64,000 bases of DNA from Anaerolineae bacterium (GCA_022071955.1 JAJVIM010000004.1:461970-525969), one strand, 5' to 3'; positions 33,928 to 43,143 are shown, counted from the stretch's first letter. Notes: generated by a model from the letters alone, not told the origin. Numbers and translations are program-made.

Positions 33928-35346
33928 CTACTGCATATCCTCGTAAACGGCATCCAGGTTGGCAATAATTGTTTCGGCGGACGTGCCTGGCACAAAGGCC
34001 TCGTTGGCAACGCGGCGAAGATTTTCATCAATTTCGGCGGGCACATAAATTTTGTGCATTAAGGCAACTTCAACCTTGTCGCCAAATTGCATTGTTTGCA
34101 CAAACAGAGAGTTAAGTTTGCTGTCATCCACCGGTGTATTGATGAGCGGCGAAGTCATACCCGCCTGCTCAACAAACCGGGCCATCGTTTTGGGTTGGTA
34201 GAATAACTTCACAAACTTTTCCACTGCATCGGCTTTTTGTGCGCCATTCCGGGTAATCCAAAGGCCTTTGCCTTCAAAGCTGGCGTAGATAACGGGTTTT
34301 TTGCGGACCGAATTTGGCGGCAGGGGAAAGCCGCCCAGCACCACGTGGTCTCTAACCGCTTCAGGCAGTTCAGAGAAGAACCAGGCTCCGCCGTGCATAA
34401 AGGCGGCTTTTTCGGCAAAGAACATCTCGTTGAGGGTGGCGCTTGTCATGCCTTCAACATCATCAACAAAGAGGCCCTCGTCACGCAGCTTAACAAAAAG
34501 TTCAATGCCTGCTACCGCGTTGGGGTTGGCCGACCAGCCGCCATGACTGTACAGGTCTCTAATTTCATCATCGGTGAGCATAGTTGTTAGAATTTGGAAC
34601 AGGTCAAACTGGCCGGTCCAGTCTGAGCCGCCGGTAGCATAGGGCTGATAGCCCGCCGCCCGCACTTTTTTGGCGGCGTCAAGCAGCTCATCGGTGGTTT
34701 GCGGAATACCTTCTACCCCCACTTCTTGCAAAATTTTGGTGTTATACCATACCGGCCAGGTGTACCCTTCCAGCGGAAAAGCCCGCAGCCGGCCTTGAGC
34801 ATCGGTCCACTCGGCAATGGCTTCCGGTTTAAGCTGATCGTACAATCCCCACTCCTGGGCCAGCCCCTTTACATCAACGGCAACACCGTCGTCCAGCCAT
34901 TCCAAAGCGGACTGGTGCATATTTTGCAGCACAATGTCGGGTTCATCTCCGGCCAGGTACATGGTGCTGACCTTTACCGGAATTTCATGATCCCCAAATA
35001 CCTCTTCCTGCACGGTGATATTGGGGTAGGTTGCCATAACATCATCAAAAGCGGCCTGAAGCGGAGGGCCTTTAGAGTCGGTTTGCCCGCCCCAGTTGTC
35101 CATAACGCGCAGCGTAATCTCCTCTGCCGCTTCTTCAGCCGGGGTGGTTTCACTTTCAGTTGGGTTGGTCGCTGCTTCTTGGGCGGTATCAGCTACAGGT
35201 TGGGGGGCGGGAGCCTCATCGGCAGCCGCCTGGGTTTGAGGCGTAACAACTGCGGCGTTATTCGGTGCAGGCTGAGCGCCGCAGGAGACCATAAAGAAAA
35301 TCGCAACTGCAAATGTACAAATCAACACCCAAAATTTAATCTTCAC
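33928..35346 (-). CDS. Extracellular sugar-binding lipoprotein (ABC, CUT1 type)
   Basis: 472 residues from GTG 35346, preceded by AAGGAGG at 8 bases. Lipoprotein signal with lipobox FMVSC (Cys22) and a flexible Ala/Pro/Glu-rich linker to about residue 75, then a family-1 solute-binding fold (TLRVMDNWGG, MYLAGDEPDIVLQNMHQSALEW, YPFEG-like FPLEGYTWPVWYN). Several Trp/Tyr-rich stretches suit a sugar ligand. First gene of the 11-gene operon. The ligand is unknown. Confidence 0.93.
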   Translation of the reverse strand: MKIKFWVLICTFAVAIFFMVSCGAQPAPNNAAVVTPQTQAAADEAPAPQPVADTAQEAATNPTESETTPAEEAAEEITLRVMDNWGGQTDSKGPPLQAAFDDVMATYPNITVQEEVFGDHEIPVKVSTMYLAGDEPDIVLQNMHQSALEWLDDGVAVDVKGLAQEWGLYDQLKPEAIAEWTDAQGRLRAFPLEGYTWPVWYNTKILQEVGVEGIPQTTDELLDAAKKVRAAGYQPYATGGSDWTGQFDLFQILTTMLTDDEIRDLYSHGGWSANPNAVAGIELFVKLRDEGLFVDDVEGMTSATLNEMFFAEKAAFMHGGAWFFSELPEAVRDHVVLGGFPLPPNSVRKKPVIYASFEGKGLWITRNGAQKADAVEKFVKLFYQPKTMARFVEQAGMTSPLINTPVDDSKLNSLFVQTMQFGDKVEVALMHKIYVPAEIDENLRRVANEAFVPGTSAETIIANLDAVYEDMQ

Positions 35347-35631
35347 TGATTCATCCTCCTTGATTGGAAATTCACTAATGCTAAATTTAAGTGACTTTGG
35401 GCTTTTAGTGAGGGTCCTCTTATACTTGCCTCCTCCTGGTTAAAGCTAAAAGCTAAATTTAATGATAGTTATTGAATTAGGGTTTCTGATGTATAATCAA
35501 ACAACGTGGTAACTTGTGTTAGTTTTATTAAACCATGTAATCAAATTAGAATATAGCGTTGCTGTGCCAAAAAATTGCCATACTTTGCCATGTAACAAGC
35601 GCAGCAGCACAAACAGGGAATATTGAGTTTT
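35347..35631. promoter_or_regulatory. Divergent regulatory spacer with direct repeats
   Basis: About 285 bp between the binding-protein gene and the signalling gene. Two copies of GCTAAATTTAA (35380-35390 and 35452-35462) are spaced 72 bp apart and may be regulator sites. A TATAAT at 35492-35497 is a -10 candidate toward the signalling gene, without a good -35 box. The spacer is AT-rich relative to its neighbours. No gene is seen in it. Confidence 0.4.
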
Positions 35632-36885
35632 ATGAGTTCCAATGATCCTAACCCGGAATTTGTTCGTCTGGTTCGAAGCGCATTAGCCTATTTGTATGAC
35701 CACGCTCATATGCAAAACCATGCGCTGGTTTCAATCCTTGACCTGGATACCAAAGGTGACCGGGTAACCCGAAGCCAGGAGTTGCGCCGCATTTTATTGG
35801 ATTGCATTGAAGCTATTGGCCCCGATAACGTTGGAGCAGGCCAGAGCGAAACGGCGCGGGCTTACGCAATCTTGACCTATCGCTACATTGACGGGCTGTC
35901 TATGGAGGAAATTACCGAGAAACTTGCTTTGAGTCAGCGGCAAACGTATCGAGAACACAGAAGAGGGGTAAAAGCGGTTGCCAGCTTATTGTGGGATTTT
36001 AAGCAAGCTAATGCCAAAGACTCTCCCCCGTCTCCAACCGTTGCCGGTAATCGGCTGGAGGCAGCCCAGATTGAGATTGAACGCTTTCAACACACCATCA
36101 ATGCAGAACTTTTGCAGTTACAGCCCATTTTAAAAGACGTGCTGGCGCTGCTTGCATTGCGAAGCCAGCAAACAGGTATTCAGATAAATCTGTTATCGCC
36201 AGATACGTGGCCCTTGCTGATAGTTGATCGAGTGATGATGCGCCAGGCGCTATTAAATCTGTTGAGCTATGCGCTGGATGTGGCCCATAGAAATCTGGCG
36301 GTTTCTGTTACTCATAAACAGGACGAGATACAGATAGAGGTTTATGAATTGGAAGAGCCAGGCCAACTGAAACCAGATGCGCTCACTACCCGGAAAAGGG
36401 AGGGGGTGAGCCTAACGGTAACAAAATCGTTGATTGAAGCGCAGGGCGGGCGCTTTGATTTTGGCGAGCAGGCCGGCCGATGGCGGGCACGGATTGGAAT
36501 CCCTCCGCCTGATCGACCAACGGTGCTGGTAATAGATGACAATGCCGACATCCTGGCCCTTATCCGGCGATACATGGCCGGGCACAATGTCTCGGTGATT
36601 GGGACAACCGACGGCGCCAAAGCTCCGCAAATGGCCGCAGAATTACAACCCAGAGTGATTACGTTAGATGTGATGATGCCCAGCCAGGATGGGTGGGAAA
36701 TTCTGCAGCAGTTAAAAACCGCGCCCGATACGCAGCATATTCCGGTAATTATTTGTTCCATCCTTGATGAACCGCAACTGGCGCAATCAATAGGAGCCAG
36801 CGGTTATATTACAAAACCTGTTGATCAGATTGAGCTTTTGGAAACGTTGCAGCAGCATTTGGGGGCGTTACAGCCTGGCGCATAA
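35632..36885 (+). CDS. HTH + HATPase-like + receiver signalling protein
   Basis: 417 residues from ATG 35632 (TTG 35623 is possible). Unusual domain order: an N-terminal region with a sigma-70 region-4-like HTH (ILTYRYIDGLSMEEITEKLA then SQRQTYREHRRGVKAV, about residues 82-117), a weak histidine-kinase ATPase-like domain (MMRQALLNLLSYALDV, VSLTVTKSLIEAQGGRFDF) lacking an obvious HisKA domain, and a C-terminal receiver with VIDDNADI, phospho-acceptor in VITLDVMMPSQDGWE and Lys in ITKPVD. It may combine DNA binding with signal reception. It lies between the two carbohydrate operons, converging on a hybrid kinase whose gene it overlaps by 77 bp. Confidence 0.8.
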   Translation: MSSNDPNPEFVRLVRSALAYLYDHAHMQNHALVSILDLDTKGDRVTRSQELRRILLDCIEAIGPDNVGAGQSETARAYAILTYRYIDGLSMEEITEKLALSQRQTYREHRRGVKAVASLLWDFKQANAKDSPPSPTVAGNRLEAAQIEIERFQHTINAELLQLQPILKDVLALLALRSQQTGIQINLLSPDTWPLLIVDRVMMRQALLNLLSYALDVAHRNLAVSVTHKQDEIQIEVYELEEPGQLKPDALTTRKREGVSLTVTKSLIEAQGGRFDFGEQAGRWRARIGIPPPDRPTVLVIDDNADILALIRRYMAGHNVSVIGTTDGAKAPQMAAELQPRVITLDVMMPSQDGWEILQQLKTAPDTQHIPVIICSILDEPQLAQSIGASGYITKPVDQIELLETLQQHLGALQPGA

Positions 36886-39034
36886 GAATTGGGAGCGCGG
36901 TCTGTAAGATTTGTAAAATCTCCGTTACCGAAAAATCTCCGGCCCGGGCCATCTGAATGGCGCCACTAATTGGGATTACATCCTGCTCAATACCGTGGGC
37001 AGAAACAATGATAACCTTTATACCGGCCATCGCTTTGTCATTTGCCACTTCTTTCAGCACAGCGTATCCGCTCAAATCGGGCATAGACAAATCCAGCAGC
37101 ATCACGTCGGGTAGTTCTCGGCGTGCAATTTCAATTCCTTCCTGGCCACCAAAGGCTTCCAAAATACGCAAGGGAGAAGCGCTAACTTTCAACATCCGGC
37201 TAAACAGGCGGATAATGTTGGGATCGTCATCTACTATAAGTATGGTTTGAGGGGGGGTAGGTAGCCTGCCGAGGGCGGTTTGCAGATCTTCTTCTGTTAC
37301 AGGTTTTATAAGATAGTCAACGGCACCCACCAGTGACCCCAACCGCAACAAGCTGGGTAAAGGGCAGGTAATCAAGGGGATGTGTGAGGGCAGGTTCAAT
37401 GCCTGTGGCTGTAGGTGAAAGTGATTGCTCCAATTTGTATCTGCAACAACCGCAGCCGGGAAAGTATCTCGACTCATTTCCAGAGCTTTGGCTGCTGAAT
37501 CGGCCAGCGCAAATTGGTAGCCGCCGACGTAACGTTTCAGTAATGACAAAATACGGGTGTCATCGTGCAGCACTAAAACTGTCGGTTCCTCTAAATGGCC
37601 GGATAGCAAAGGACGGTAATTAAAGTCGGTATAGCGCGCCAAATGCTTCTCGTTTGGAATCGGCAGCGAAAAGCCGATGGTTGTACCGTGGCCAAGTTTG
37701 CTGTCAATCCACATTGTGCCGCCATGCAAATCTACAAACCGTTTGCTTACAGCCAGCCCCAGCCCGCTTCCTTCGTAAGATCGACTGTCTTCTACCTGTT
37801 TGAAGGCTTCAAACGCCTCTGCAATTTTCTCCTGTGAAATACCACGCCCGCTATCGGTAACGGTAACAATCAGTTTTTGTTCTTCTCTTCGCGCCTGAAC
37901 ACGGATAAAACCTCTATCAGTAAAGCGAGTGGCGTTGGTTAGCAGATTCAGAATTACCTGCCGAATGCGCGTACGATCAATGGGAACCGAGGGCAGAGTA
38001 CGGGGCAGATCAATTTCAAGATTTAGGCCGCGGGCCTGAACCAGACCGTGTACAATTTCTACAGCCTCACGGATAACCTCTTCTAAACTTGCCAGTTCTT
38101 TTACCAGCGGCATACTGCCCGCCTCAATTTGCGATAAATCCAGTACATCGTCAATCAGGGCAGAAAGATGGCGAGCGCTGCGGTATAAGGCCATCATATC
38201 CCCCCGATATTCCTTGGGCAACAGCACGCCGGCGTAACTTTCCGGGGCGGTTGCCATCATTTTGCTAAAGCCAACAATCAAATTTAAGGGTGTCCGCAGT
38301 TCGTGGCTAACGTTGGCCACAAACTCTGCTTTAAACCGATAGGCCTTTTCTGCTGCTTCCTGAGCCAGAATCAGAGCCTGATTGCTATGTTTCAGCCGGA
38401 CGTAAGCTTCGTCAAGGCTTTTTAATATTCGTTTTACCTCGGCCCGGTGATCCCGGGCTTCATCCGCATTGTTTCGGGCCTGTTCCGTCATGCTAAAGGC
38501 CCAGCCCAGCGCAGTAAACAATCGCAGTGAGTTAACGTACGAAACCAGCGCGGTAAGCAAAATAAAGACAATTGGCAAAACTGTGTCACTTGATTGTATG
38601 GCTGGGAACAGCTTGTTGATGGCCAGTATCAGCACAATTATGATAAAGGCCGAACCCCAGATGACCGGGCGATGGGTAAGCGCTGTGGTAATTATTAAAA
38701 CCGGCATATAGAGATACAGCAGCGCCGGGTTTTGAAACGCCAGCACAATAATGGTTACCACAATAATCAAACTAAACAGGTATACAAAAACTGCCAGTTT
38801 AAGATGATGCTCCGAAAAGCGATAACTTAACCACGCCGCCACCCCCATTAAACTAAACACAATAAACGCGTAGGTTACATACGTGCCACGGATAAAAAGA
38901 AGCGTATAAACAGCCCACCCCCAAACTACTATCCCGGTAACCAGCAAAAGAATATTCAGTGATTCTTGAGCCAATTGATCAAACGCCTGAATCGCTTCAG
39001 CATCATATTTTTTTACAATTGAACTGGAAATCAT
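36809..39034 (-). CDS. Membrane hybrid histidine kinase with two receiver domains
   Basis: 741 residues. About six N-terminal membrane segments (residues 25-175), a helical linker, HisKA with FVANVSHELRTPLNLIVGF, HATPase (NLLTNATRFTDRGFI, GRGISQEKIAEAF, GSGLGLAVSKRFVDLHGG), a first receiver-like domain (VLVLHDDTRI, AAVVADTNW, YLIKPV) and a second, canonical receiver (ILIVDDDPNI, VMLLDLSMPDLSG). The first receiver has lost the usual DxxMP context and looks specialised. No separate periplasmic sensor domain, so the membrane domain may sense. Probably signals to the neighbouring HTH-receiver protein. Confidence 0.9.
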   Translation of the reverse strand: MISSSIVKKYDAEAIQAFDQLAQESLNILLLVTGIVVWGWAVYTLLFIRGTYVTYAFIVFSLMGVAAWLSYRFSEHHLKLAVFVYLFSLIIVVTIIVLAFQNPALLYLYMPVLIITTALTHRPVIWGSAFIIIVLILAINKLFPAIQSSDTVLPIVFILLTALVSYVNSLRLFTALGWAFSMTEQARNNADEARDHRAEVKRILKSLDEAYVRLKHSNQALILAQEAAEKAYRFKAEFVANVSHELRTPLNLIVGFSKMMATAPESYAGVLLPKEYRGDMMALYRSARHLSALIDDVLDLSQIEAGSMPLVKELASLEEVIREAVEIVHGLVQARGLNLEIDLPRTLPSVPIDRTRIRQVILNLLTNATRFTDRGFIRVQARREEQKLIVTVTDSGRGISQEKIAEAFEAFKQVEDSRSYEGSGLGLAVSKRFVDLHGGTMWIDSKLGHGTTIGFSLPIPNEKHLARYTDFNYRPLLSGHLEEPTVLVLHDDTRILSLLKRYVGGYQFALADSAAKALEMSRDTFPAAVVADTNWSNHFHLQPQALNLPSHIPLITCPLPSLLRLGSLVGAVDYLIKPVTEEDLQTALGRLPTPPQTILIVDDDPNIIRLFSRMLKVSASPLRILEAFGGQEGIEIARRELPDVMLLDLSMPDLSGYAVLKEVANDKAMAGIKVIIVSAHGIEQDVIPISGAIQMARAGDFSVTEILQILQTALPILMRQAVTPPNAAATFPKAQSDQQVL

Positions 39035-39227
39035 CGGCGTATGCTCCCTATATGTTTTTGAGTCTCATCAGCAGGGCCTCGCGTAGCAATCGGTTGGCAT
39101 AACTTTGGCCCAAATTGCAAGAATATTTTACCCCTTACCAGGATTATAACCACGGTGAGCCGGATAACAATGGCTGTCGCCATGCACCCGCTAAAACGAG
39201 ATCAACCGGGATCGTCCTGATTCAAAA
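39035..39227. other. Upstream half of spacer, no gene seen
   Basis: Between the hybrid kinase start (minus strand) and the promoter of the sugar operon. GGGAG lies 10 bases before the kinase ATG. No reading frame, repeat or RNA structure that I can support. Confidence 0.5.
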
Positions 39228-39263
39228 TTGTCACTTGACAAAACTGTGAGCTGGCAGTATAGT
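39228..39263 (+). promoter_or_regulatory. Strong promoter with palindromic operator for sugar operon
   Basis: TTGACA (39235-39240), exactly 17 bp, TATAGT (39258-39263). An inverted repeat TTGTCA-CT-TGACAA (39228-39241) overlaps the -35 box and is a likely operator. The leader of about 130-160 bases has a 9-bp hairpin GCCGTTAAA / TTTAACGGC (39347-39373). Confidence 0.72.
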
Positions 39264-39428
39264 ACGTGATATGAGGTATGAGGTATGACCACAGTAATTA
39301 TATTCTACACTTTAATCGGCTTAAACACAAAAATAGGGGGCCGTTAGCCGTTAAAGCCGCCAGTTTTAACGGCAACAGGGTAACCGCAGGTTTAAGTAAT
39401 GCCGGGTTTCTCAACGGGGCAAATACCG

Positions 39429-41393
39429 ATGGCGCTAACTAAAAACACACTCTATTACGGTAAAGATGAACCTCTGCCAGCGCAACAGGAACTCCGCGCC
39501 GGCCCGCTGTCGCTAATTTATGAAGCCGGTGACTTGCGATATATCCGGCTGGGTAACCATGAAATTCTCCGCCGGGTATATGTTGCCATTCGAGATCAAA
39601 ACTGGGGCACCGTCCCACCCGTTCTGTTCAACACCCATACGGAGATTGGCAGCGACTCGTTTAATATCTCCTATGAGGTTGAGAATAAACAGGGTGAGAT
39701 TGATTTCTTGTGGCGGGGCGTTATTTCCGGTGATGCCCGGGGTGTCATCACTTTCAGGCTGGAAGGCGAGGCACGCGCTACCTTTCGGAGTAACCGTATT
39801 GGTTTTTGCGTGTTGCACCCTGCGGCCTGCGCCGGAGCCGCTTGCCGGGTAGAGCACGCAGACGGGGTGGTTGAAGAAGGCGTTCTGCCGGTAGATATTG
39901 CTCCCCAGTTGATTATTGATGGTGTGGTTAAGCCGGTTCAGCCCTTTGCCGAGCTGCAAACGCTGACTCATCAAATTTTGCCCGGCTTGTGGGCTGAAGT
40001 TAGTTTTGAGGGCAACATCTTTGAGCTGGAGGACCAACGCAACTGGACCGACGCCTCTTATAAAACCTACGCTCCTCCTTTGCGCTTGCCTTTCCCGATA
40101 GAATTCAAAAAAGGCAGCAAAATTTCGCAGTTGATAAAGCTGCAACTCAAAGGCAATAATCTGCCTGCGCTGCGTGCTGAATCTGCAACCGGGCTTACTT
40201 TTGCGCTGGGATCAGAATCTGCCGGGCCGGTTCCCAGAATAGGGTTAGGTGTAGCCAGCCACGGCCTGCCACTGAGCAACATTGAACTGGCCCGGCTAAA
40301 ACGGCTGCAACTGTCTCATTTGCGGGTAGATTTGAGATTGTCTGAGCCGGATTGTGCGGACAGATTGCGTCAGGCAAGCAGCGAGGCCACGGCGCTGGGG
40401 ATAGCGTTAGAAGTAGCAATCATTCTCTCTGATGCCGCTGAGGATGAGCTAAAATCGCTGGCGCGATTGCTGGAGCAGGTTGCCCCCCCGGTCTGGGCCT
40501 GGCTCATTTTTCATCGGGCTGAAGCAACAACAACCGGGCCTTGGGTTAAACTGGCGCAGCAATATTTGGCCGGTTACAACCCGGCGGCCAAAATTGGGGC
40601 AGGGACTAACATTTACTTTGCCGAGCTGAATCGGGATCGCCCACATCTGAACACGTTGGACCTGGTTAGCTATTCAATTAACCCGCAAGCGCACGCCTTT
40701 GATAACGCTTCCCTGGTCGAGTCGCTCGAAGCCCAGGCCGCAACAGTTGCCAGCGCCCACCGATTTTGCGGCAACCTGCCCATCAGCGTCAGCCCAATTA
40801 CCTTAAAACCGCGCTTTAACCCCAACGCCATCGGCCCGGAACCTGAACCTGCGCCGGGGGAATTGCCCCCGCAGGTAGATGTGCGCCAGATGTCGCTGTT
40901 TGGAGCCGGCTGGACGGCGGGTAGTTTGAAATATCTGGCTCAAAGTAGCGTCACCAGTCTAACCTATTATGAGACAACCGGCTGGCGTGGGGTAATGGAA
41001 ACTGAAGCCGGTTCGCCGCTGCCGGATAAATTCCACTCGCTTCCGGGGGCTGTTTATCCGCTGTACCACGTTCTGGCTGATGTGGGTGAATTTGCAGCAG
41101 GCCAGGTCATTGCCACTGCTTCCAGTAACCCCTTGCAGGTAGACGGGTTGGCTGTCCACAAAAACGGTAAAACACGCGTGCTCGTGGCAAACCTGAGCGC
41201 GAAGCCCCGGCAAGTTACGGTCCAAAATTTGGCAGAATCGGTGCGCCTGCGTTTTTTGGATGAGTTGAATGTAATGACAGCCATGCAGTCACCGGAAGAT
41301 TTTCGCGCTCAAGTTGGTGAACCCCTGTCTACACCAGACGGCACGTTGGATTTAATATTACTGCCCTACGCTGTGGCTCGCATAGATTTTTGA
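39429..41393 (+). CDS. D-apionate lactonase-like protein (ApnL family, tentative)
   Basis: 654 residues from ATG 39429 (ATG 39399 would add ten residues). Three parts: an N-terminal beta-rich domain (1-250) with IRDQNWGTVPP, NRIGFCVLHP and EDQRNWTDASYKTYAPP; a middle TIM-barrel-like region (260-500) with GLGVASHGLPLS and LDLVSYSINPQAHAFD; and a C-terminal beta domain. From memory these N-terminal signatures belong to the ApnL family of lactonases described in D-apiose catabolism. The cysteines in HPAACAGAAC are notable. First gene of a nine-gene operon for sugar or sugar-acid use. The true lactone may differ, since other known apiose-pathway enzymes are not next to it. Confidence 0.6.
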   Translation: MALTKNTLYYGKDEPLPAQQELRAGPLSLIYEAGDLRYIRLGNHEILRRVYVAIRDQNWGTVPPVLFNTHTEIGSDSFNISYEVENKQGEIDFLWRGVISGDARGVITFRLEGEARATFRSNRIGFCVLHPAACAGAACRVEHADGVVEEGVLPVDIAPQLIIDGVVKPVQPFAELQTLTHQILPGLWAEVSFEGNIFELEDQRNWTDASYKTYAPPLRLPFPIEFKKGSKISQLIKLQLKGNNLPALRAESATGLTFALGSESAGPVPRIGLGVASHGLPLSNIELARLKRLQLSHLRVDLRLSEPDCADRLRQASSEATALGIALEVAIILSDAAEDELKSLARLLEQVAPPVWAWLIFHRAEATTTGPWVKLAQQYLAGYNPAAKIGAGTNIYFAELNRDRPHLNTLDLVSYSINPQAHAFDNASLVESLEAQAATVASAHRFCGNLPISVSPITLKPRFNPNAIGPEPEPAPGELPPQVDVRQMSLFGAGWTAGSLKYLAQSSVTSLTYYETTGWRGVMETEAGSPLPDKFHSLPGAVYPLYHVLADVGEFAAGQVIATASSNPLQVDGLAVHKNGKTRVLVANLSAKPRQVTVQNLAESVRLRFLDELNVMTAMQSPEDFRAQVGEPLSTPDGTLDLILLPYAVARIDF

Positions 41394-41409
41394 ATGAGGG
41401 ATCAGAATT

Positions 41410-42438
41410 ATGACTGTTTTTGTAACATCTGCGCCGGCAAAAATTATTTTGGCTGGCGACCACGGAGTTAATCGTCATCAGCCGGCTCTGGCTACGGCGG
41501 TTGCGGTGCGGACCTTTTGCCGGATAACGGTTCGGACAGACCAGGATTATAGTTTCTACTTTGGCAACCGGCGCGAACTTTGCAGCCGGGACCACCTGTT
41601 TACCTTTAAGGCCGAGGTTGATGCCTTGCGCCAGGCTGAAGCCCTGGATGAGATCAGAGAACGCGCCAGAGATTTTTTTGCCCCTGCCCGCTACGTGTTA
41701 GCCCACGTGGTAGAACAGAGCGGCGGGCCGGGGTTAGATATTGAGTGGCGCTCTTCGGTGCCGGTGAGTTCCGGTCTTGGCTCCGGGGCAGCGGCTTCAA
41801 CCGCCATGGCCTGGGCTGCCTTTTTGGCCGCCGGGCATGAGCCTGCGCCCGACGAAGTTATCTTTGCGGCCTGGCAAGGCGACATCATTGCCCACGGCGG
41901 TGTGGCTTCCAGCCTGGATAGTAGCGCCATTACCCGGGGCGGCTTGATCAGGTACACGGTAAGAAATGGGGTTGAAACCCTGCCCATCACCGCCTCGCTG
42001 CCTCTGGTTATTGGCAACACTTTTGTTGAGGGACGCAGCACGGCCAAACTAAACACACGCGTGCGCAAATTGTTACAGGATCACCCGGCCAAAATGCATT
42101 TGTTTGACGATATGGGGCATCTGGTAGGCCAAATAATGGCCGCGCTGGAAGAAAATGATCTGCCCCAACTTGGCCATCTTTTCAATCTGCACCAACTGAT
42201 TCAGGACAAAATTGGCACCTGCGCCCCGGAAAATGAACGGCTTATTGAGGCAGCTATTGGCGCCGGGGCACTGGGCGCTAAAATTTCCGGGGCAGGCGGC
42301 GGCGGAATCATCATCGCTCTGGCCAAACCCGACAAACAAGCTGCTGTGGCAGCCGCCATCGACGCTGCCGGCGGGCAGAGTTTAATTACTACCACGGGCG
42401 CTGCCGGAGCGTGCCTTGAGCCTGCCAACGCGTTTTAG
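41410..42438 (+). CDS. GHMP-family kinase (mevalonate-kinase-like)
   Basis: 342 residues. GHMP fold: N-terminal SAPAKIILAGDHGVN (usual form GEHAVV), ATP-binding PVSSGLGSGAAAS (about residues 118-130), a serine/aspartate-rich HGGVASSLDSSAITRGG, and motif 3 KISGAGGGGIIIAL near the C-terminus. Closest in pattern to mevalonate kinases, but it sits 16 bp after the lactonase-like gene inside a carbohydrate operon, so a sugar or sugar-acid kinase is more likely. GAGGGATC precedes the ATG. Confidence 0.78.
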   Translation: MTVFVTSAPAKIILAGDHGVNRHQPALATAVAVRTFCRITVRTDQDYSFYFGNRRELCSRDHLFTFKAEVDALRQAEALDEIRERARDFFAPARYVLAHVVEQSGGPGLDIEWRSSVPVSSGLGSGAAASTAMAWAAFLAAGHEPAPDEVIFAAWQGDIIAHGGVASSLDSSAITRGGLIRYTVRNGVETLPITASLPLVIGNTFVEGRSTAKLNTRVRKLLQDHPAKMHLFDDMGHLVGQIMAALEENDLPQLGHLFNLHQLIQDKIGTCAPENERLIEAAIGAGALGAKISGAGGGGIIIALAKPDKQAAVAAAIDAAGGQSLITTTGAAGACLEPANAF

Positions 42439-42477
42439 TTTAGAAATATTACCATAATTCACTTTCAGGAGAGAGTA

Positions 42478-43140
42478 ATGTTCCGCTTTAATATGATCGA
42501 CCTAACACACCGGTTATTGCCGGGGGAAGAGCAGTACACCGTGGAAATCAGCCAACGCGGCAAACCGCGAGAAACTCCAACCGGCGATATTATGCACGAT
42601 GTTCATTTCTGGTCACACTCAGGCACCCACGTTGAAGTCTCGCTGCATTTTTACGCCGGGGGCAAAGATGTTTCTGATTTTCCGCCAGAAACGTTTGCCG
42701 GCCCGGCTATTCGCCTTGATTTCCGCCACAAGGAAACCAACGAGCCAATTTCACTTGAGGATTTGCAGCAGGCCGGAGATATTCAGCAAGGTGATATTGT
42801 GATCATTTGGGAAGGCCGAGACAACCTGTATCGCACCAAACATTCACACGATCGACCCTACGTTACCGCAGAAGCTGCCGCCTGGCTGGCCCTGGAAAAG
42901 AAAATCAAGTTGCTGGGCACTGATTCCTCCGGGTTTGAGGTGCGTGGGGTGGCCACTCATCCCAATCATCATCTCTTTTTCAAAGAGGGGGTTGATATTC
43001 CGGTGGTGGAATGTTTAACCAACCTGGAAAAAATTCCTGGTCAGCGTTTCTTTTTTATGGGGATGCCAATTCCCATCAAAGGGTTAGACGCCTCACCGAT
43101 TCGCGCAGTGGCTCTGGAACTTGACGGGCTAACGGTGTAA
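42478..43140 (+). CDS. Cyclase-family metal-dependent hydrolase
   Basis: 220 residues of the cyclase/kynurenine-formamidase-like family. Metal site motif HSGTHVEVSLHF (usual HxGTHxDxPxHF), with IDLTHRL at the N-terminus and DSSGFEV then ATHPNHHLFF later. Members hydrolyse amides, esters or lactones (kynurenine formamidase, isatin hydrolase). It may open a lactone or cyclic intermediate here. AGGAGAGAGTA precedes the ATG; 3 bp before the next gene. Confidence 0.82.
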   Translation: MFRFNMIDLTHRLLPGEEQYTVEISQRGKPRETPTGDIMHDVHFWSHSGTHVEVSLHFYAGGKDVSDFPPETFAGPAIRLDFRHKETNEPISLEDLQQAGDIQQGDIVIIWEGRDNLYRTKHSHDRPYVTAEAAAWLALEKKIKLLGTDSSGFEVRGVATHPNHHLFFKEGVDIPVVECLTNLEKIPGQRFFFMGMPIPIKGLDASPIRAVALELDGLTV

Positions 43141-43143
43141 CCG

